Assembly (NCBI GenBank): GCA_038229415.1
Contig: JBBROM010000002.1
Span: 62,001 to 126,000, forward strand
Length of the DNA: 64,000 bases
From: JANXUR01 sp038229415
GTDB taxonomy: Bacteria; Acidobacteriota; Terriglobia; Terriglobales; Acidobacteriaceae
Direction: 5' to 3'
Position numbers and translations under genes: made by a program. Below are positions 1-8,152 of this stretch, in pieces. The notes under the pieces are model-generated. The model searched no databases. It was not told the origin of the DNA and was given only the letters and a program-made list of their open reading frames with translations. Within the stretch, counting starts at the first letter, position 1; every line of letters begins with the position of its first letter.

Positions 1-1093
1 CTAGCAGGAACTCCATCAACGCGAGGTTGGCGGGTGCGTCGCCGATGGTGAAGCTGACGATGCCGGAGCGGTTGGCTGGCGCGAGTGGTGTGACGACTTC
101 CACGCCTAGCGATTGCAGGCCGTTGATGAGACGATCGGTGAGATCGAAGACTTGGCGTGCGATGTTTTCTTGCCCTAGTTCTTCGACCAGGTGGAGCGAC
201 GCGGCTAAGCCGATGGCACCGGGATAGTTCGCGGTGCCTCCGGTTTCGTAGGCGCGAGCCTCTTTCACAAAACGATAGTCGCGCACGGGTGTGATGGAAG
301 GCGTCTGGAAGTAGTTGCCCCAGCCGCCATCGGGCGGTTCGAGTGAGAGGTAGCCTGCGATCGGCGGGTTAAGTTCAGGAATGCGCTCTTTGCGGATGTA
401 GAGAAATCCGCAGCCGTAAGGCGCATTGAGCCACTTGTGGCCGCCGCAGGCGAGGAAGTCTACTGGCGTTTGCTGCACGTCAATCGGAATTGCCCCGAGT
501 TGCTGAATCGCATCCACTACGAGCCAGATATTGCGGTCTTTGCAGAGCTGGCTGATCGCGCCGAGGTCGCAGCGGAACCCGTTCGTCCACTGGGTGGAGC
601 TAATGACGATGATGCGCGTGGCCGAAGTGAGGTGCGCGGCGATGTGCTCCGCAGTGATGCCGCCTGCCTGGTGTGGGATCTGATCCACGGCGACGCCCTG
701 TTTTTGTAGTTGCAGCCACGGTATTGCAACCTGCATAAATTCCAAGTCGCAGAGCAGGACGCGGTCGCCGCTGCGAAAGGGAATCGCTTGCGCGGCGATG
801 CTGAGGCCGTGCGAGGTGCTTTCGACCAGCGCAATTTCGTCTTCGCTCGCGTGGATGAGGCGAGCGATGGCCGGGCGTGCCGCGGCGCGCATCTCGTCCA
901 TGGCGATGTGATGCAGGGTGGAGGATGCCGATGGGCAGAGCAATGCCATATCGAGAAAGCGCTGTATGGCCTTGGCGGCGACGAGCGGCGTTAGGCTGAC
1001 GCAGGCGGCGTCGAGGAAGGTTTTGTTCGCAAGCGCGGGGAACTGGCCGCGGACGTTGTTCAGGCTGATATTGCTGCTTGAGGTCTCAGTCAT
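1..1093 (-). CDS. Class-V PLP-dependent aminotransferase (cysteine desulfurase/epimerase-like), C-terminus cut by window edge
   Basis: Reading the minus strand from the ATG at 1093 gives an open frame running off the left edge (about 364 codons), beginning MTETSSSNISLNNVRGQFPA. The fold-type-I PLP pattern is clear: a small-residue stretch around ALVESTSHGLS, a conserved Asp/Gln pair in VVDAIQQLGAI, and the Schiff-base lysine in CGGHKWLNAPYGCGFLYI. The AIQQLGA and HKWL arrangement is typical of the class-V family that includes cysteine desulfurases, kynureninases and isopenicillin-N epimerase-like enzymes. The subfamily, and therefore the substrate, cannot be fixed from this part. It is transcribed divergently from the permease at 1217. 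The missing C-terminus is a window effect, not a truncation of the gene. Confidence 0.85.
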   Translation of the reverse strand, partial: MTETSSSNISLNNVRGQFPALANKTFLDAACVSLTPLVAAKAIQRFLDMALLCPSASSTLHHIAMDEMRAAARPAIARLIHASEDEIALVESTSHGLSIAAQAIPFRSGDRVLLCDLEFMQVAIPWLQLQKQGVAVDQIPHQAGGITAEHIAAHLTSATRIIVISSTQWTNGFRCDLGAISQLCKDRNIWLVVDAIQQLGAIPIDVQQTPVDFLACGGHKWLNAPYGCGFLYIRKERIPELNPPIAGYLSLEPPDGGWGNYFQTPSITPVRDYRFVKEARAYETGGTANYPGAIGLAASLHLVEELGQENIARQVFDLTDRLINGLQSLGVEVVTPLAPANRSGIVSFTIGDAPANLALMEFLL

Positions 1094-1216
1094 AAAATTT
1101 GCTGGTACGGGTGATGCGCGTCTGGTTCGGCGGCCCACGTCTGCGCAGCCTCAGACAGCGTACACTGTTCGCTCGGCGATGGTCGAAGAATACTGCTGGC
1201 ATGCGTGGGAGGCGGA

Positions 1217-2662
1217 TTGAGCAAGACAGATACTGCGGCGGGATGGCGCGAAATTGAGCAGCGCGAGGCGGGGCTAGCGCGGCAGCTTTCTCCGCGCCAG
1301 CTTTCGATGATCGCGATCGGCGGCGCGATTGGCACCGGGCTGTTTCTGGGCAGTGGGCTGGCAGTGCGCATCGCGGGGCCTGCGGTGATTGTGACGTATG
1401 CGCTGGGCGCGGCGATTGCGTTGTTGCTGATGGGCACACTCGCGGAGATGGCGGTGGCGCATCCGACGGCAGGGTCGTTTGGCGTGTATGCCGAACTGTA
1501 TCTTTCGCGCTGGGCTGGGTTTGTGATGCGGTACACCTATTGGGCGGCACAGGTGATTGCGATTGGCGGCGAAGCGACGGCGGTTGGGGTTTATTGCCAG
1601 TGGTGGTGGCCGGGGGTGCCGCAATGGGTGTTTGTGGTCGGGTGTTCGGCGGCGCTGATTGCGATCAATGCCAGCAGCGTGGGCAACTTTGGCGAGGTGG
1701 AATATTGGTTCTCGATGATCAAGGTGGTGGCGATTATCTTGTTTATCGTGCTGGGGTTGGGAATCATTTTGGGTTTTGCAGTGCCGGGTGGAGCGCCGCA
1801 GGCGGGGTTTGCGAATCTCACCGCACATGGCGGCTTCGCGCCGCACGGTCTTGCAGGCATTTGGATGGCGCTGGTGATCGTCATCTTCAGCTACATTGGC
1901 ACGGAAACGGTGGCGGTGACAGCTGGAGAAGCGAAGGATCCGCGGACGGCGCTGCCGCGAGCGATGCGTTCGATGCTGGTGCGGCTGGTGATTTTTTATC
2001 TCGGGTCTATCACGGTTTTGGTGGCGATTGTTCCGTGGACGGAGTTGCAGCCAGGGGCAGGGGTGACGGCAAGTCCGTTCGTAAGAGTGTTCGGCCTTGT
2101 AGGAATTCCGGCGGCTGCGCACGTCATTAACTTTGTGGTGTTAACGGCGGCGCTTTCGAGCATGAACTGCAACTTGTATTTGGCGACGCGAATGATCTTT
2201 TCGCTTTCGCGGGGCGGGTATGCGCCAGCGGCCTTGGGCAGAGTCTCCAGCCGGGGCACGCCTTGGAATGCGCTGATGATTTCGGGTGCGGGACTGGCGG
2301 TGGCAGTGGGGTTGGCGGATTTTTATCCCGATCGCGCGTATGTGTATATGTTTGGGGTGGCGCTGTTTGGCGGACTGTTTGTGTGGATGATGATCTTTGT
2401 GACGCACCTGGCGTTTCGCCGCAAGTGGGCCGGAGCGCTCGACAGTCTGCCGGTGAGGGTGTGGGGATTTCCGTACACGACAGTGCTGGGCGCGGTGAGC
2501 ATTTTCGCGATTCTGGTGACCACGCAATTTGTGGACGGCATGCAATTGGCGCTGACGGCCGGGGTGCCGTGGCTGATATTCATCTCGGTGATGTACCTTA
2601 TTGTGGGCAGGAAATTCGACCGCCAGCGGGCGGCAGCTTCCAGCGAAAAGGAGCAATTGTGA
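1217..2662 (+). CDS. Amino-acid permease, APC superfamily (GABA/aromatic permease type)
   Basis: A 481-residue integral membrane protein with about 12 hydrophobic segments. The N-terminus carries the hallmark of amino-acid transporters of the AAT family: LSMIAIGGAIGTGLFLGSG, followed by GPAVIVTYALG. It should import an amino acid by cation symport across the inner membrane, but the substrate cannot be told. A TTG at 1217 is preferred because GGGAGG lies about 4 bases upstream; a GTG at 1205 in the same frame has no such site. The stop codon overlaps the GTG start of the downstream beta-propeller gene, so the two are likely co-transcribed and translationally coupled. Confidence 0.85.
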   Translation: MSKTDTAAGWREIEQREAGLARQLSPRQLSMIAIGGAIGTGLFLGSGLAVRIAGPAVIVTYALGAAIALLLMGTLAEMAVAHPTAGSFGVYAELYLSRWAGFVMRYTYWAAQVIAIGGEATAVGVYCQWWWPGVPQWVFVVGCSAALIAINASSVGNFGEVEYWFSMIKVVAIILFIVLGLGIILGFAVPGGAPQAGFANLTAHGGFAPHGLAGIWMALVIVIFSYIGTETVAVTAGEAKDPRTALPRAMRSMLVRLVIFYLGSITVLVAIVPWTELQPGAGVTASPFVRVFGLVGIPAAAHVINFVVLTAALSSMNCNLYLATRMIFSLSRGGYAPAALGRVSSRGTPWNALMISGAGLAVAVGLADFYPDRAYVYMFGVALFGGLFVWMMIFVTHLAFRRKWAGALDSLPVRVWGFPYTTVLGAVSIFAILVTTQFVDGMQLALTAGVPWLIFISVMYLIVGRKFDRQRAAASSEKEQL

Positions 2663-3705
2663 AAAAGCAGGGAATAGGAATTCTTATTGCGGTAGTTGTG
2701 ATGTTTGGTGCGGTAGCGATTTTGTTTGTAGGTAGTGCACAGGCGCAGGATGGCCCTTACAAGCTCAACGCCTCGACGAAATTGGGTGGCGACGGTGGCT
2801 GGGATTATCTGACCGTAGATTCCGAGGCGCGGCGTTTGTACATCGCGCGTGGAACCCGCTTTATGGTGGTGGATCTGGCCAGCGGCAAACTGGCGGGCGA
2901 AGTGGGCGACATCAATGGCGCGCACGGCGTGGCGATTGTGCCTGGCATGAACGTTGGTTTCGGCACCAGCGGTCGCGACAACATGGCCGTGGCCTTCGAC
3001 ACCAAGACCCTGAAAGTTCTGGGCAAAGTGAAGACGGGCGAAGGGCCGGATGCAGTGATTTATGATCCTGCGTCGGGTCACGTGATGACGATGGATCATC
3101 GCGGCGGCACGGTTACGGTGATTGATCCGAAGACGCGTACGGTGGTGGCCACGATTCAGATAGGCGGAGCGCTTGAGTTCGCCGTGGCCGATGGCAAAGG
3201 CCACGTGTATGTGAACGTGGAAGACAAGAGCGAACTGGCGGCGATTGACAGCAAGACGAATACGGTTTTGTCGCGCTGGAAGCTTGGCACCTGCGAAGAG
3301 CCGAGTGGACTGGCGGCGGATTGGGAAAAAGGTCATCTGTTTGCCGGATGTGGCAATAAGGTGATGGCGGTGGTGGAGGCAAAGTCCGGCAAGTTGCTGG
3401 CGAATCTGCCGATTGGCGATGGCGTGGATGGCGTAGCGTTTGACAGCGCGGGACATGCTGCGGTGAGCGCCAACGGCGAAGGTTCGATGACGTTTATCGC
3501 CGAACGCAAGGGCAAGTATGAAGTGATCCAGACGCTGGCGAGCAAGAAGGGCGCGCGGACGATTGCGTATGATCCCGGGTCGAAACAAGTGTTGAGCGTG
3601 TCGGCTGATTTTGGCCCTGCGCCAGCGGCGACCAAGGAAAATACTCGGCCCCGGCCCAGTATTCTGGCGGATTCGTTTGTGCTGGTTTCGGCGGGAAAGA
3701 AGTAG
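2659..3705 (+). CDS. Secreted YncE-like beta-propeller protein
   Basis: A 348-residue protein starting at GTG 2659, with AAGGAG 5 bases upstream and the start overlapping the permease stop. Residues 1-25 form a signal peptide (hydrophobic IGILIAVVVMFGAVAILFV, cleavage near AQAQ). The mature part is built of repeats such as VDSEARRLYIARGTRFMVVD, IPGMN..., YDPASGHVMTMDH and IDPKTRTVVATIQIGG, the spacing expected of a seven-bladed YncE/NHL-like propeller. Such proteins act in the periplasm, often as binding or scaffold domains; no catalytic residues are evident. The frame remains open well upstream inside the permease gene, but that extension has no coding meaning. Confidence 0.85.
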   Translation: MKKQGIGILIAVVVMFGAVAILFVGSAQAQDGPYKLNASTKLGGDGGWDYLTVDSEARRLYIARGTRFMVVDLASGKLAGEVGDINGAHGVAIVPGMNVGFGTSGRDNMAVAFDTKTLKVLGKVKTGEGPDAVIYDPASGHVMTMDHRGGTVTVIDPKTRTVVATIQIGGALEFAVADGKGHVYVNVEDKSELAAIDSKTNTVLSRWKLGTCEEPSGLAADWEKGHLFAGCGNKVMAVVEAKSGKLLANLPIGDGVDGVAFDSAGHAAVSANGEGSMTFIAERKGKYEVIQTLASKKGARTIAYDPGSKQVLSVSADFGPAPAATKENTRPRPSILADSFVLVSAGKK

Positions 3706-3727
3706 TCAGCGGATACTTGTAATGCTG

Positions 3728-3764
3728 AATGGCCGGGGCGCAACAGCGCCCCCGGCCATTTTCT
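3728..3764 (+). terminator. Rho-independent terminator after the beta-propeller gene
   Basis: An inverted repeat (GGCCGGGGCGC / GCGCCCCCGGCC, one bulge, loop of about 5) is followed by ATTTTCTT. It lies 23 bases after the propeller stop and before the convergent cytochrome gene. Confidence 0.8.
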
Positions 3765-3802
3765 TGCTTGAAGTATTTTTGCGAAGCAGGACAGCTCGCT
3801 GG

Positions 3803-4177
3803 CTATTTTTTCTTCACTGGTGATTTCGAGACTTTAGCGGTCTCGGCTGGCTCGTAGGCAGGGGCATCCACGGGCAGGTTACTGCTGAAGTAGTCCACGA
3901 GCGCGTCCTTGTCTTCGGGCGCGACGGTGGCACCCCAACGCGTCATCTTCTCCACTTCCTTCACCCACGCAGCTTTGCTCATGCGCTGCTGCACGATGAT
4001 GTGGGCGTCGTGGCACTCCATGCACTCGGTGACGGCCTTAGCCTTCATGGAACCTTCGGGTAGGTTGGGGCCCACTGCTCGGACGTGGTTGGGGAGTATG
4101 GCCGTTGCGGTAATGAACATGCTCGCTAGGGCCGTCACTGAAAAGATACGGACAACATTTTGGCTACGCATCCACAT
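3803..4177 (-). CDS. Small periplasmic c-type cytochrome (SorB-like partner of the sulfite oxidase)
   Basis: A 124-residue protein with an N-terminal signal peptide (FSVTALASMFITATAIL) and one heme c motif CMECH near residue 52. A downstream Met in KMTRWGATVAP may be the distal heme ligand. The length and the single CxxCH match the cytochrome subunit that accepts electrons from periplasmic sulfite dehydrogenases (SorAB type). Its start overlaps the end of the molybdoenzyme gene by 14 bases, which supports co-translation as one complex. The C-terminus is Lys/Ser-rich. Assignment as SorB is by context; the heme motif itself is directly visible. Confidence 0.75.
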   Translation of the reverse strand: MWMRSQNVVRIFSVTALASMFITATAILPNHVRAVGPNLPEGSMKAKAVTECMECHDAHIIVQQRMSKAAWVKEVEKMTRWGATVAPEDKDALVDYFSSNLPVDAPAYEPAETAKVSKSPVKKK

Positions 4178-5327
4178 GCACCTTTACCTGATCAATTGCG
4201 TTATAAAGATAGCCGCTGGGATTCCACTTGGCGGACGTGCCTTGGGTTCGTCCCTGACTGTCGGTGGCGCGCGACATCAGCGTGTACTCGCCGCGCTGCT
4301 TGGGCTTCCAGGCGTAGCTCCATAAGCGCCAGGTGTATTTCGCTTGCTGGGGATCGAGCTTGGCTTCGATCCATGTGGTGCCGCCATCGGTGGAGACTTC
4401 CACCTTGACGATGTCGGCCTCGCCCGCCCACGCTGCGCCATGAATTGCATTCATGCTGGGCCTGAGCTTCGCGCCCTCGGCCGGTCCGGCGATGATGGAC
4501 TTTACATCCAGAGCGGTGAGTGGAATCGTCTCCTCTGGTTTTGGAGCTTCTCCCGGAGTCAGCGCCTTGGTCGGAAAGCGATAACCGGGCTTCATGAAGT
4601 TGCCCTCGAACTCTTTGGGTAGCACGCTGATCTCAGTCAGCCACTTACAGGAGGCTGCGCCGATCCATCCGGGAGTGACCACGCGCAGAGGATAGCCGTG
4701 ATGATTGCTTAGCACCGCGCCGTTCATATGAGTGACGATTAAGGTGTCGGGGTGCATCGCTTTTTGCACAGGGATGCTGCGAATGAAGGGCGGGACCTTG
4801 CCGGGAACGATATCGAGTCCGCGAAACGACACGTGCTTGCCAGTGGTCTTGACGCCAGCTTTGGCGAGCACGTCGGCCAAGCGAACGCCTGCGAACTTGC
4901 CTGTGCCTACCGCGCCCTTGCCCCATTGCACTCCAAAGACCTTTGGCTGCTGGAAGCCTCGTCCATTGCCTGCGCACTCGAGGGTATTAGTCAGGGTGTG
5001 CATGGGCAGTGACTCGAGCTCTTTGAGAGTCAGGGAAAGCGGTTTTTCGACTTCGCCGCCGACCGTTAGACGATACTCGGTGGGGTCAAAATCCACCGGG
5101 CCGGACATGTGATTGCGCACAAAAAAGTGATTTACCGGGGTGATCCATGAACTGAAGCCGGATAGCGGCATTTCGAGGTCGAGATAGCGGAAGGAGCGGA
5201 CGATCATGTCCTCTTTGCCGGGGACGATGAGGCTGCTGTCACTTGCGGCCCAGGAAAGATGTGGGCTGGCTGCCGCAGCCAGCATCGCGCCAGAAGCGCT
5301 GTAAAGAAAATTGCGTCGAGAGATCAT
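4164..5327 (-). CDS. Sulfite oxidase/dehydrogenase-like molybdopterin enzyme (SorA-type)
   Basis: A 387-residue protein with a twin-arginine signal (MISRRNFLYSASGAML, cleavage after LSWA), indicating export of the folded cofactor-loaded enzyme. The sulfite-oxidase-family molybdenum domain is recognised from TNTLECAGNGRGFQQP, with Cys as the Mo ligand, NHHGYPLRVVTPGWIGAASCKWL, and a C-terminal Mo-co dimerisation domain (VEVSTDGGTTWIEAKL, WRLWSYAWKPKQRGEYTLMSRATD). The family oxidises sulfite to sulfate or reduces sulfoxide-like substrates. The overlapping cytochrome gene downstream points to a periplasmic sulfite:cytochrome c oxidoreductase. A thioredoxin-like TlpA protein is encoded 58 bases upstream. 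Confidence 0.85.
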   Translation of the reverse strand: MISRRNFLYSASGAMLAAAASPHLSWAASDSSLIVPGKEDMIVRSFRYLDLEMPLSGFSSWITPVNHFFVRNHMSGPVDFDPTEYRLTVGGEVEKPLSLTLKELESLPMHTLTNTLECAGNGRGFQQPKVFGVQWGKGAVGTGKFAGVRLADVLAKAGVKTTGKHVSFRGLDIVPGKVPPFIRSIPVQKAMHPDTLIVTHMNGAVLSNHHGYPLRVVTPGWIGAASCKWLTEISVLPKEFEGNFMKPGYRFPTKALTPGEAPKPEETIPLTALDVKSIIAGPAEGAKLRPSMNAIHGAAWAGEADIVKVEVSTDGGTTWIEAKLDPQQAKYTWRLWSYAWKPKQRGEYTLMSRATDSQGRTQGTSAKWNPSGYLYNAIDQVKVHVDA

Positions 5328-5385
5328 GCTCTTCCATTCCCCGAAACTGATTCGTGCGGTGGTGATTTTCTTACTGCGCTCGAAC

Positions 5386-6038
5386 CTATTCCGGTTTCAC
5401 AATGGTTTCCAGAAGCGCCTTCAACTTGTGCACTACGGACTCCTGCGGGTTCAGACCGACGATGCGCTTTTGCAGGATGCCGTCCCCGTCAATCACCAAG
5501 TAGGTGGGGAAGGCGTTGACCTGAAAGAGCTTGCCCATGTGATGGTCGGCGTCGCGAACCTGCAGCCAAGTCATCTGCTTCTTCGCGACGAAATCCTGCC
5601 ACGCCGCGTCATCCTTGTCGCCGCTTACGCTGAGCAAGGCAACTCGATCAGGATATTTGCGCACCAGTTCCTTGAGTTCAGGAACGGAGGCGCGGCATGG
5701 GGGGCACCAGGTGGCCCAGAAATCCAGCACTAGAATTTTGCCTGCGAACTGTTTCAACGCAACGGGCTGCCCCTGCAAGGTTACGGCTTGAAAATCTGGC
5801 GCGAACTCTTCGCGTCCGCGACGCGGATCGGCAAGCATCTGCTGCGCCCGCTGTGCCAAGTCCGCGGAGGGATTCATTGCAAGAACAGCCTTGAGCTCTT
5901 GTTTGGCGTCTGGTGGGCGGCGAGCGCGTCTCTTCCGCTGCGGAGTTCGGTTTGCACCTCGGCATCCACCGAGCTGGTTTGAGCGGCTGCCGGCAGCAAA
6001 AGAAGCAAAGGCAGGGCAAGGCGGAAAAGAAACTTCAT
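5386..6038 (-). CDS. TlpA-like thioredoxin-family protein, split by an apparent -1 frameshift
   Basis: The C-terminal part is a redoxin domain with active site WATWCPPCRASVPELKEL and conserved SVSGDKDDAAWQDF and NAFPTYLVIDGDG segments, so it is a periplasmic thiol-disulfide oxidoreductase of the TlpA/ResA kind. The signal peptide MKFLFRLALPLLLLLPAAA starts at 6038 in a different frame; that frame stops at 5874, in an ATGA overlap with an in-frame ATG at 5877. Adding one base to the CCC run near 5928 would join them as a single protein of about 217 residues. Without that, the redoxin would start at 5877 without a signal peptide, or at 6153 with an implausible leader. It lies between the thiolase and sulfite-oxidase genes. 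Confidence 0.75.
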
Positions 6039-6104
6039 AGCGTCCTCTCAATACGGCGACCTGAACCGTGATGCCAGCAGTGTACACGGGCTGGGCCAGT
6101 AGGA

Positions 6105-7316
6105 CTAGACCCGTTCCAGGATCATCGCAATGCCCTGGCCGACGCCGATACACATGGTGCAGAGGGCGTATCGGCCGCCGCTGCGGTGAAGTTGGTAGGT
6201 TGCCGTGGCCAGAAGTCGCGCGCCGCTGGCACCGAGAGGATGCCCCAGCGCGATGGCACCGCCGTTTGGGTTTACGTGGGGAGCGTCGTCGGGAATGCTA
6301 AGGTCACGCAAGACAGCGAGGACTTGCGAGGCGAAGGCTTCGTTGAGTTCGATCACGTCCATTTGATTGAGGGTGAGACCTGCCAGCGCCAGAGCTTTAC
6401 GCGATGCGGGCGCGGGGCCGATACCCATGATGCGTGGCGGGACTCCGGCGACGGCGGAGACGACGATGCGGGCTCTGGGAGTCAGGCTGTGCTGCTTGGC
6501 TGCGGCTTCTGACGCGATGAGTAGTGCACAGGCGCCGTCGTTGATGCCGGAGGCGTTGCCTGCGGTTACAGTTCCGTCGGGCTTTACGATACCTTTGAGC
6601 TTGGCGAGCGAGGTGAGAGTGGCCTCGGGTCGGGGATGCTCATCTTGCGAAACAGCCAAGGGTGAGTCGGTCTTCGATTTCTGAGGCAGAGTGACTGGAA
6701 TGATTTCTTCAGCGAAGATGCCTGCCTTGACTGCATCTGAAGCGCGCTGCTGGGAGCGGAAGGCGAAGGCGTCCTGATCTTCGCGCGAGATGTGGAACTC
6801 TTCGGCGATATTTTCCGCCGTCTCAGCCATGGAGTCAATGCCATACAGCGCTTTCATCCGCGGATTCACCAGACGCCAGCCGAGGGTGGTGTCCTCGAGC
6901 TTTATGGCTCGCGAAAATGCGGCGTCCGCCTTGGGCATTACAAATGGTGCGCGCGACATACTTTCGATGCCACCGGCGATGATGAACTGCATTTCGCCGG
7001 AGCGGATGGCGCGGGCAGCGATGGCGGCTGCGTCCATGCTGGAGCCACAGAGGCGATTGATGGTGCTGCCCGGAACGGATGTCGGCAGCCCGGCGAGCAG
7101 CAGCGCCATGCGGGCGACGTTGCGATTGTCCTCACCGGACTGATTGGCGCAGCCGAGAAGCACGTCGTCCACCGCAGTCCAGTCCACGCTGGGATTACGG
7201 GCCATCAGCGCCTTGAGCGGAAGTGCCGCGAGGTCGTCGGTGCGAAGGGAAGAGAGTGCGCCGCCGTAGCGGCCAAAGGGCGTGCGAACTGCGTCACAGA
7301 TGAAAGCATCGGGCAT
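6105..7316 (-). CDS. Acetyl-CoA acyltransferase / 3-oxoadipyl-CoA thiolase type
   Basis: A 403-residue thiolase, the usual length of the family. The nucleophilic Cys is in TINRLCGSSMDAAA; the second set of residues is in NPNGGAIALGHPLGASGARLLAT and in the C-terminal CIGVGQGIAMILERV, where the second catalytic Cys lies. The start MPDAFICDAVRTPFGRYGGAL is typical of PcaF/PaaJ-like 3-oxoadipyl-CoA thiolases, but closely related acetyl-CoA acetyltransferases share these motifs and there are no beta-ketoadipate genes nearby. The reaction is reversible CoA-dependent cleavage of a 3-oxoacyl-CoA in the cytoplasm. It is first in a run of minus-strand genes leading into the redoxin and sulfite oxidase. 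Confidence 0.88.
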   Translation of the reverse strand: MPDAFICDAVRTPFGRYGGALSSLRTDDLAALPLKALMARNPSVDWTAVDDVLLGCANQSGEDNRNVARMALLLAGLPTSVPGSTINRLCGSSMDAAAIAARAIRSGEMQFIIAGGIESMSRAPFVMPKADAAFSRAIKLEDTTLGWRLVNPRMKALYGIDSMAETAENIAEEFHISREDQDAFAFRSQQRASDAVKAGIFAEEIIPVTLPQKSKTDSPLAVSQDEHPRPEATLTSLAKLKGIVKPDGTVTAGNASGINDGACALLIASEAAAKQHSLTPRARIVVSAVAGVPPRIMGIGPAPASRKALALAGLTLNQMDVIELNEAFASQVLAVLRDLSIPDDAPHVNPNGGAIALGHPLGASGARLLATATYQLHRSGGRYALCTMCIGVGQGIAMILERV

Positions 7317-7357
7317 GGGGAATAGTTTAGTTGATGATGTTGGCTAAGATATGACGT

Positions 7358-8083
7358 ATGACTTCTCCGCAAGCAGATCGAAAGAAAGAAATAGAAGCTC
7401 ATTACGTCGAGGAAGCTCGGCGTGTGAGCTCGATATTTCCGGCTGGCGAACTCATCCCTTATGAGGGGCCGGATTTTTTAGTGCATTGCGACACTGGAGT
7501 CTTGGGACTTGAGGTTACTGCGCTATGCCGCCAAGATCCGAGGACAGAAGCGGGCAAGCTGGCGAAGATCCCAGAAAGAGCAAAGGCCCGTTATCAGCGA
7601 ATGAATGGGTTTACGCCCGTTGACGTCAGCCTAGCGTTTTCTCAGCAGGCTGCAAATCTTAAAATTGAGCAATTGACTAGAAGTTTGACCAAATTCGTGT
7701 GTGCGCATAGGGAAATAGATGGAGTTTGTCCGAGAGGAGACTTGCCCGAAGGGTTCTTGCATATAGGAATTCACTGTCCAATCAAAGAAATAGACCCGAC
7801 CGGGCGTTGGTACGGTGTCCGGTCATTCGATACGACCACTGCTACCAAGCTGCAAGTCGAATCTCGAATCGCTGAGAAAAATGGGCGTTTAGCGAGATAC
7901 CGTTTTAGCGCTTCACGAGTGTGGCTCTTGATCGTCAATGACCAATTCTTAGGTCCGGGAGAAGTCTGTGTTGATCCCTGCGACTTGGCCGAGTGGAGAT
8001 TCGTTTTTGATTTTGAAAAAGTCCTGTTGTTTATCCGACAGCCCGGCGACCGCGGGGCTGTGTTCGAGTTGCAACACATTTAG
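7358..8083 (+). CDS. Protein of unknown function, 241 aa
   Basis: Not recognised. The protein is soluble-looking with no signal peptide or membrane segment. A Pro-Asp followed about 13 residues later by Glu-x-Thr (PDFLVHCDTGVLGLEVTAL, residues 37-55) resembles the beta-hairpin core of PD-(D/E)XK nuclease-fold proteins, but a matching Lys is not obvious (the third position is Thr). Codon use is less GC-rich than the neighbours and the gene stands alone between two minus-strand units, which suggests an acquired single gene. The function is unassigned and the nuclease-fold idea is an inference. Confidence 0.6.
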   Translation: MTSPQADRKKEIEAHYVEEARRVSSIFPAGELIPYEGPDFLVHCDTGVLGLEVTALCRQDPRTEAGKLAKIPERAKARYQRMNGFTPVDVSLAFSQQAANLKIEQLTRSLTKFVCAHREIDGVCPRGDLPEGFLHIGIHCPIKEIDPTGRWYGVRSFDTTTATKLQVESRIAEKNGRLARYRFSASRVWLLIVNDQFLGPGEVCVDPCDLAEWRFVFDFEKVLLFIRQPGDRGAVFELQHI

Positions 8084-8152
8084 GAAATAGGTCACCTTAC
8101 GCCGAGGCCAGAAAACCGCCTACTTTAGAGTTGGCTCCATTCGCCGCTATCT

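Noticed and set aside
2323..3588. Long minus-strand open frame (421 codons) opposite the beta-propeller gene
   Set aside because: It is His/Arg-rich with no family pattern and lies wholly antisense to well-supported genes; a GC-rich shadow frame.
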